47,531 nt of DNA from an uncultured Erysipelotrichaceae bacterium (GTDB lineage Bacteria > Bacillota_I > Bacilli_A > RFN20 > CAG-826). Positions 43,321 through 47,531 of this stretch are shown here, in pieces. Position 1 is the stretch's first letter, and every line of letters starts with the position of its first letter. A program made the position numbers and the translations under genes. The stretch lies in assembly GCA_902796125.1 (NCBI GenBank), contig CADBNT010000082.1, forward strand, positions 1 to 47,531. Reading direction: 5' to 3'. The notes beneath the pieces are model-generated. The model saw only the letters and a program-made list of their open reading frames with translations, searched no databases and was not told the origin of the DNA.

Positions 43321-44070
43321 TTATTTACGATGAGAGTTGAGAAGTTGAACGCTCATTGCACCGGTCTCGGATTCAAGGCGGGAGATGAATTCTTCAACAA
43401 GACCATTTCCAGACGCAAAGACAACTTGGAATGTGCATTCAAGAACTCTTGTTTTGCCGTCATCGCTGATGATGTCTGTGGATAAGCCATGAACTGAGGC
43501 ATCAAATTCTTTTGCTACAGCAAGAATCTTGGTTAAGACTGGTTTATCGCCAGGAGCGGTAAGGATGATAACCGGATTACGGTTATTGATTTTGTTTTCA
43601 ATCTTCTTAAAGGCAATTAAGACAAATAAGATGACGATTGTTGCTACTACGGCAATGATAAAGTTAAATGAACCACAAGCAATACCAATAGCCATAACAA
43701 TCCAAATGGTTCCAGCGGTTGTTAAACCTCTAATACCACTATTGTGATGTAAGATAGCACCAGCGCCAAGGAAACCAACACCAGTGATGATTTGAGCGGC
43801 AAGACGAGCCACATCGCGGTGATCTCCGAAAATAGCTGGGAATCCATAAATGGAAATGATCATTAAGACACATGAACCAACACCAACTAAAAGGTGAGTT
43901 CTAAGACCAGCGCTACGACCTTTCCATTCTCTTTCAATACCAACAGCACCACAAAGAAGTACTGAAAGTAAAATTGCAATTGTAACGAGAATAAAATTAC
44001 CAATTGGCCAGCCATCAATCTGCCAATTGTTTAAGTATTCAACTAGTTTTTGATCAAGAGTTGTAATCAT
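43321..44070 (-). CDS. MgtC/SapB-family membrane protein
   Basis: 249 residues. The N-terminal half has four to five membrane helices with the family signatures GAVGIEREWKGRSAGLRTHLLVGVGSCVLM and VARLAAQIITGVGFLGAGAILHHN. The C-terminal ~80 residues form a cytoplasmic ACT-like domain (PVIILTAPGDKPVLTKILAVAKEFDASVHGLS). MgtC in pathogens modulates Mg2+ stress and ATP synthase; the general role in gut Firmicutes is unclear. Ribosome binding site AAGGAGG upstream of the ATG; promoter at 44138-44165. Confidence 0.93.
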   Translation of the reverse strand: MITTLDQKLVEYLNNWQIDGWPIGNFILVTIAILLSVLLCGAVGIEREWKGRSAGLRTHLLVGVGSCVLMIISIYGFPAIFGDHRDVARLAAQIITGVGFLGAGAILHHNSGIRGLTTAGTIWIVMAIGIACGSFNFIIAVVATIVILFVLIAFKKIENKINNRNPVIILTAPGDKPVLTKILAVAKEFDASVHGLSTDIISDDGKTRVLECTFQVVFASGNGLVEEFISRLESETGAMSVQLLNSHRK

Positions 44071-44137
44071 TGTTAACCTCCTTATCTAGGCAAAAGAAAT
44101 GAATGAATATAAAAACTCGTATTGTTTCTTTAAATAT

Positions 44138-44165
44138 ATTATAAAGAAAAACTTTCAAATGTTAA
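44138..44165 (-). promoter_or_regulatory. Promoter of the MgtC-like gene
   Basis: Minus strand: TTAACA (44160-44165), 16-nt spacer, TATAAT (44138-44143). The 5' UTR of about 60 nt ends in AAGGAGG. I see no Mg2+ M-box riboswitch; the leader is too short. Confidence 0.65.
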
Positions 44166-44197
44166 GATAATCTTTAGATTAGCCTTTTACTATGTAT

Positions 44198-44217
44198 ATC
44201 ATTTGTTATACAATGAT
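44198..44217 (+). promoter_or_regulatory. Palindromic operator candidate over the RelB-Nudix promoter
   Basis: ATCATTTGT-TAT-ACAATGAT is an inverted repeat with one extra T in the left arm. It covers the TATACA -10 hexamer (44207-44212; TGT before it gives an extended -10) and ends 3 nt before the ATG at 44221. The position suits autorepression by the RelB/DinJ-like N-terminal domain of the gene product. Confidence 0.5.
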
Positions 44218-44220
44218 GCT

Positions 44221-44796
44221 ATGAAAAAATCAGAGCTAATTCATATTAGAGTCAATCCTAAGACCAAAAAAGATGTTGAATCTATCTTTTCTATATTAGG
44301 TATCACTACTTCATACGCGACAAGCGTCTTCTATAATCAAGTTATTCTTCATAAAGGTTTTCCATTTAAAGTTGAGATTCCAGAAAAAGAAATCTCCCTT
44401 CATAAACAAAAGATAACAAAGTTAACTATCATGTGCATGGTTTATAACGATGATGGATCTTTCTTAGTTGAAAATCGTCTTAAAAAGGATTGGCCAGGAA
44501 TAACATTCCCAGGCGGACATGTAGAGGATAACGAATCAATTGAAGAGGCGGTTATTAGAGAAATGAAAGAAGAAACTGGTTTAACTGTTTCTAATTTAGA
44601 ACCGCAAGGCTTTATCGAATGGAACGACTTTGGAGATGGTGTTAGACATTTAGCAATCCTCTACCGCACGAAATGCTATGTTGGTGAGCTTACTCCAAGT
44701 AAAGAAGGAGCGATATTCTTCCTAAAGGAAGATAACCTCAAAAATTATCAATTATCTAACGATTTCATGGATATATATAAAAGGATGAGAAAATAA
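44221..44796 (+). CDS. RelB/DinJ-like domain fused to a Nudix hydrolase
   Basis: 191 residues from the ATG at 44221; an upstream in-frame TTG at 44203 would begin inside the promoter. Residues 5-54 (LIHIRVNPKTKKDVESIFSI, then LGITTSYATSVFYNQV and GFPFKVEIP) match the ribbon-helix-helix antitoxin family RelB/DinJ over its whole conserved part. Residues 66-175 form a Nudix hydrolase like Firmicutes 8-oxo-dGTP diphosphatases: FPGGHVEDNES, Nudix box from Gly99 through Glu105, then REMKEETGL (113-121), all catalytic Glu residues present. No RelE/YafQ-type toxin gene lies next to it. The gene is a single-cistron unit with a terminator. Function of the fusion is unknown; a DNA-binding, self-regulating nucleotide-pool enzyme is inferred. 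Confidence 0.87.
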   Translation: MKKSELIHIRVNPKTKKDVESIFSILGITTSYATSVFYNQVILHKGFPFKVEIPEKEISLHKQKITKLTIMCMVYNDDGSFLVENRLKKDWPGITFPGGHVEDNESIEEAVIREMKEETGLTVSNLEPQGFIEWNDFGDGVRHLAILYRTKCYVGELTPSKEGAIFFLKEDNLKNYQLSNDFMDIYKRMRK

Positions 44797-44832
44797 AAAG
44801 TTAGCGGGCTAGAAACTCGCTAACTTTTATTA
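44796..44832. terminator. Bidirectional terminator between the RelB-Nudix and dagK genes
   Basis: 13-bp stem AAAAGTTAGCGGG / CTCGCTAACTTTT (one G-U pair), loop of 7 nt, T-rich on both strands. Confidence 0.88.
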
Positions 44833-44839
44833 TGTTAAT

Positions 44840-45694
44840 TTATTTTTTATAGACGTGATATTTGCTAACGTTTAAGACTGTTTCGCCATCGATTTGAAGA
44901 GCGCATGGTCTAGAGAATTCAACGGTAACATCTTTGCCAACCATGATATCGATGATTTTCTTTTTGTTAACATGTGTGCCTTTAAATAATTTTGGGAAAG
45001 TAAATAATGTTTTTAGTTTTCCAGAATCGTGGAAGACGAATAAGGAAACCTTATCGCTTAAACGATCTTGATCTGGGACTGGAATCATTCCACCGCCATA
45101 GAAACGACCGTTCATTGTGGAAGCAAGCCAAACTTTTTTATACTTTTTGCTCTTTCCGTCAATGGTAATCTTTGCACTTGGGCATTTGTAACCATGGAGA
45201 AGATTTTTAACAGATAAGCTTGCATAGTTAATATTGGTTTTACCTTCTGCTCTCATCTTGTCAGCGATTTCACAAACAAAGCCATCTATGCCATAGCCAA
45301 TTCCATTGAGATAAACATATGATTTATCATTAACTTCAATAACTGGCAAGTTCTTTAAGTATTTATTGAGTTCAACCATATCATCTTTCACTTCTTTTTC
45401 GACATCTCTTAAGAAGTCATTACCTGTACCAGCACGGTAAAGATAGAATGGGCATGGAAGATTTTTGCCATAAACTTTATTAGCGAATCTCATAAGAGTT
45501 CCATCGCCGCCCAAAATAACGACTTTGTCATCTTTTTTAAGTTCTTTTAGAAGATCGCCAATTTCAGTAGAAATAGCATCAAGAACTTTGACTTCTACTC
45601 CTTCATAAATCTTGGAGAGGTGTGCTAAAGCGGCGTCTTTAGTTTCTGCACCTTTACCACTGTTGGCAAGTGGGTTGTAGACTAAATAAATCAT
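44840..45694 (-). CDS. Diacylglycerol/lipid kinase (DagK/YegS family)
   Basis: 284 residues. N-terminal YNPLANSGKG, GGDGTLMRF (about 59-67) and RAGTGNDFLRD (about 86-96) are the conserved ATP-binding and catalytic motifs of the DAGK catalytic domain; KVWLASTMNGRFYGGGM appears in the second domain. Probably phosphorylates diacylglycerol or a similar lipid. AGGAGG lies 7 nt before the ATG, inside the end of plsC. Last gene of proS-plsC-dagK. Confidence 0.92.
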   Translation of the reverse strand: MIYLVYNPLANSGKGAETKDAALAHLSKIYEGVEVKVLDAISTEIGDLLKELKKDDKVVILGGDGTLMRFANKVYGKNLPCPFYLYRAGTGNDFLRDVEKEVKDDMVELNKYLKNLPVIEVNDKSYVYLNGIGYGIDGFVCEIADKMRAEGKTNINYASLSVKNLLHGYKCPSAKITIDGKSKKYKKVWLASTMNGRFYGGGMIPVPDQDRLSDKVSLFVFHDSGKLKTLFTFPKLFKGTHVNKKKIIDIMVGKDVTVEFSRPCALQIDGETVLNVSKYHVYKK

Positions 45695-46507
45695 TTATTT
45701 TCCTCCTAAATAGTCTTCGTAAATTTTATGAACTTTATTGGAAATTTCTAAAGTTGAAAGTTCCATAAATTCCGATGGTTCAATAAGAGCTAAAACATCC
45801 ATATTAACTTTAGTTGTTCTTTTAAGAACATTTTTATGGATGAGGTTAGTATTTTTAATACCAATACAAAGGATTGGTACTTCCGCTCTTTTAGCAATAT
45901 TGAATGCTCCTGGATGGAATGGAAGAAGTTCAAGAGTTTTACTTCTTGTACCTTCTGGAGCAATGCAAATTTGCCCATAACCTTTTTCAATAAAATCAAT
46001 CGCTGTCATGATGGCTTTAATGCCTTCTTTATCGTCTTCTCGGTTAATAGAAATAAAACCGGATTTATGAATGAAAGGACCAGCGATTGGGGCTTTCTTA
46101 TTTTCTGGTTTAGTAACGCAGATAATTCTTTTAAATTTTGCCATGATAACCATTGGGTCAAAATTGGAAATATGATTGTAAACAATCATGTAAGCGCCTT
46201 TTTTCGAGATACCATGCATACCAGTTTTCTTTACTCTCACTCCTAAAAAGAAGAGGAGTTGTCTATTTACTTCCATAGTGACAAAGTGGAACAAGCGATT
46301 TGGCTTTTTCTGCTCTTTATTAATATTGATTGTTTTCGAAACAATAAAACAAATAACTAAAGTTAAACCAAAAGCACAGATGTAGAAAAGGGGAATTCCA
46401 ATAATTGGAACCCAAATCCACCACCAGTCTTGATATAAGCCTAAAAAGTAATATATAGACCCACTAGCAGCAATAGCGATTAAAAAGTAGATGATTGTAA
46501 AGACCAT
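45695..46507 (-). CDS. plsC: 1-acyl-sn-glycerol-3-phosphate acyltransferase (PlsC-like)
   Basis: 270 residues. Two N-terminal membrane segments (about 1-22 and 30-57), then the LPLAT domain with YNHISNFDPM (the NHxxxxD catalytic motif) and APEGTRSKT (acyl-acceptor phosphate binding). Makes phosphatidic acid from lysophosphatidic acid. It directly precedes a lipid-kinase gene whose product could supply or recycle phosphatidic acid. 3 nt after proS. Confidence 0.93.
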   Translation of the reverse strand: MVFTIIYFLIAIAASGSIYYFLGLYQDWWWIWVPIIGIPLFYICAFGLTLVICFIVSKTININKEQKKPNRLFHFVTMEVNRQLLFFLGVRVKKTGMHGISKKGAYMIVYNHISNFDPMVIMAKFKRIICVTKPENKKAPIAGPFIHKSGFISINREDDKEGIKAIMTAIDFIEKGYGQICIAPEGTRSKTLELLPFHPGAFNIAKRAEVPILCIGIKNTNLIHKNVLKRTTKVNMDVLALIEPSEFMELSTLEISNKVHKIYEDYLGGK

Positions 46508-46510
46508 TTT

Positions 46511-47531
46511 CTAATAAGCTCTTGCAAAGAAGACAACCTTCTCCGCTTTCTTTCCACAAACGATACATTTATGTTCAAATGGGATTTGATCAAATGGTAA
46601 GCATCTTGCTGTAGCTTGATAAAGTTCTTTAATCTTGTTTTCGCAAGCTACATCGCCACACCACATAACCTTAGCGTAGCCACCTCTATCAAGAATCTTT
46701 TCAAGTTCTTCTAAGGAGTGAGCTTCAGTTGTGTGTTCGAGGAGATATTTAAATGCTTTTTTATACATTTCATCGTGAATGACGTCTAAAAGACGTAAAG
46801 CTTCATTTACAGCGTCTTTTTCATTAACTGTAGCCTTAGTACCATCGTTACGTTTTGCGAGTACACACACGCCATTAGCAACGTCACGTGGACCAACTTC
46901 TAAACGAAGTGGAATGCCTTTCATTTCGTGTTCAGCATATTTCCAACCTGGAGAGCGATCTGAGTCATCAAGTTTAACTCTAATACCAGCTTTTTTAAGA
47001 GCATCATAATACTCATGAGCTTTCTTCATAACTTCTGGTTGTTTTTGTTGAATTGGAATAATGACAACTTGAGTTGGTGCTACTCGTGGTGGGAGCACTA
47101 AACCATTATCGTCACCATGAACCATAATAATTGAACCGAGTAAACGAGTGGAAACACCCCAGCTTGTTTGATATGGATTTTGAAGTTTACCATCTTTACC
47201 TTGGAATTGAATACCAAAGGCTTTAGCAAAGCCATTTCCAAAGAAATGGGTTGTACCACTTTGTAGAGCTTGTCCATCTGGCATAAGTGCTTCGATAGAA
47301 TAAGTCTCCACTGCTCCAGCAAATTTTTCTTTATCAGTCTTAATACCTTTAACAAAAGGAACTGCTAAAACATCTCTTCCAAGAGTGTCATATATTTCAA
47401 GCATTCTAAGAGCGTCTTTTCTAGCTTCCTCTTCAGTCTCATACATAGTATGACCTTCTTGCCAAAGGAATTCACTTCCTCTTAAGAATGGTCTAGTAGT
47501 CTTTTCCCATCTAACAACGGAACACCATTGA
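46511..47531 (-). CDS. proS: Prolyl-tRNA synthetase, archaeal/eukaryotic type, N-terminus outside the window
   Basis: 340 codons are present; the reading frame continues past the right edge (codons before the ATG at 47446 give WCSVVRWEKTTRPFLRGSEF and LWQEGHT, the class II motif 2 region). Further motifs: the TSWGVSTRLLGSIIMVHGDDNGLVLPP stretch holding motif 3, the anticodon-binding domain (VVIIPIQQK, LRLEVGPRD), and a C-terminal zinc-type domain with Cys in MWCGDVAC and CIVCGKKA. The final residue is Tyr, as is typical of the archaeal/eukaryotic-type (ProS type 3) enzymes found in some Firmicutes and Mollicutes. First seen gene of proS-plsC-dagK. Confidence 0.97.
   Translation of the reverse strand, partial: QWCSVVRWEKTTRPFLRGSEFLWQEGHTMYETEEEARKDALRMLEIYDTLGRDVLAVPFVKGIKTDKEKFAGAVETYSIEALMPDGQALQSGTTHFFGNGFAKAFGIQFQGKDGKLQNPYQTSWGVSTRLLGSIIMVHGDDNGLVLPPRVAPTQVVIIPIQQKQPEVMKKAHEYYDALKKAGIRVKLDDSDRSPGWKYAEHEMKGIPLRLEVGPRDVANGVCVLAKRNDGTKATVNEKDAVNEALRLLDVIHDEMYKKAFKYLLEHTTEAHSLEELEKILDRGGYAKVMWCGDVACENKIKELYQATARCLPFDQIPFEHKCIVCGKKAEKVVFFARAY

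Noticed and set aside
44071-44137. Mg2+-sensing M-box riboswitch in the leader of the MgtC-like gene
   Set aside because: The leader is about 60 nt and A/T-rich, far shorter than an M-box, with no matching stems.
44203-44220. TTG start 6 codons upstream for the RelB-Nudix gene
   Set aside because: It would put the start inside the -10/operator sequence; the ATG at 44221 fits the family N-terminus and the promoter distance.
44221-44796. A toxin-antitoxin module at the RelB-Nudix gene
   Set aside because: No RelE, YafQ or other toxin ORF is adjacent; the next gene is a convergent lipid kinase separated by a terminator.

Overview
The window is a low-GC, densely packed bacterial chromosome segment. 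It most likely comes from the Bacillota (Bacilli, in or near the Erysipelotrichia/RF39/Mollicutes-related lineages). Three things support this. The gmk-priA-rsmB-rlmN-stp-prkC-rsgA-rpe order, ending beside rpmB, is the classic Bacillus-type cluster. RqcH lies next to gmk, as in Bacilli. The prolyl-tRNA synthetase is of the archaeal/eukaryotic type and the ATP synthase b subunit has a lipobox, and both features are also found in Mollicutes. TGA works as a stop codon (glgD, rpe, rsgA, rsmB and the CPBP protease end with it) and Trp is TGG, so the standard bacterial code is used, not the Mycoplasma code.

Layout. Positions 1-3.5 kb (minus): glycogen synthesis operon glgC-glgD-glgA, with glgA cut by the window edge. 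3.6-6.8 kb (minus): an FAD amine-oxidase/UGM-like flavoprotein and a GT-C membrane glycosyltransferase. 6.8-7.5 kb (plus): a small membrane protein and rpmB. 7.6-17 kb (minus): one tight ten-gene operon from gmk to a membrane protein, covering nucleotide, DNA-restart, rRNA-modification, Ser/Thr phosphorylation and ribosome-assembly functions. 17-20.4 kb: rqcH, trmL, ppa and a thioredoxin-like lipoprotein. 20.4-27.1 kb (minus): a complete F-type ATP synthase operon, atpI-B-E-F-H-A-G-D-C. 27.2-28.4 kb: PPi-type phosphofructokinase. 28.7-30.4 kb (plus): a TGS-uridine kinase-like protein. 30.4-34.9 kb (minus): yigZ-pepP-glpK-DUF5677-like operon. 34.9-36.9 kb (plus): zinc-ribbon CPBP protease, TraX-like protein and thioredoxin. 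Then tRNA-Asp and tRNA-Gly, a CaCA antiporter, rdgB, a TPR protein, a YhhN protein, tRNA-Ser, a HAD lipoprotein, an NCS2 permease, an MgtC-like protein, a RelB-Nudix fusion, and a lipid/translation operon proS-plsC-dagK.

How it fits together: the genes suggest a fermentative, glycogen-storing cell. It appears to use PPi in glycolysis, with a soluble pyrophosphatase also present, and may have a Na+-type ATP synthase working alongside a Na+/Ca2+-type exchanger. No prophage, insertion sequence or CRISPR array was seen.

Most noteworthy: (1) about ten transcription units have a -10 hexamer 6-12 nt before the ATG and no Shine-Dalgarno sequence, which points to frequent leaderless mRNAs, including the main gmk operon; (2) a RelB/DinJ-type DNA-binding domain is fused to a Nudix hydrolase, with a palindrome over its own promoter; (3) the RsmB homologue in the conserved operon has lost both catalytic cysteines and a recognisable SAM motif; (4) the c subunit of the ATP synthase has a two-carboxylate ion site and the b subunit has a lipoprotein signal.
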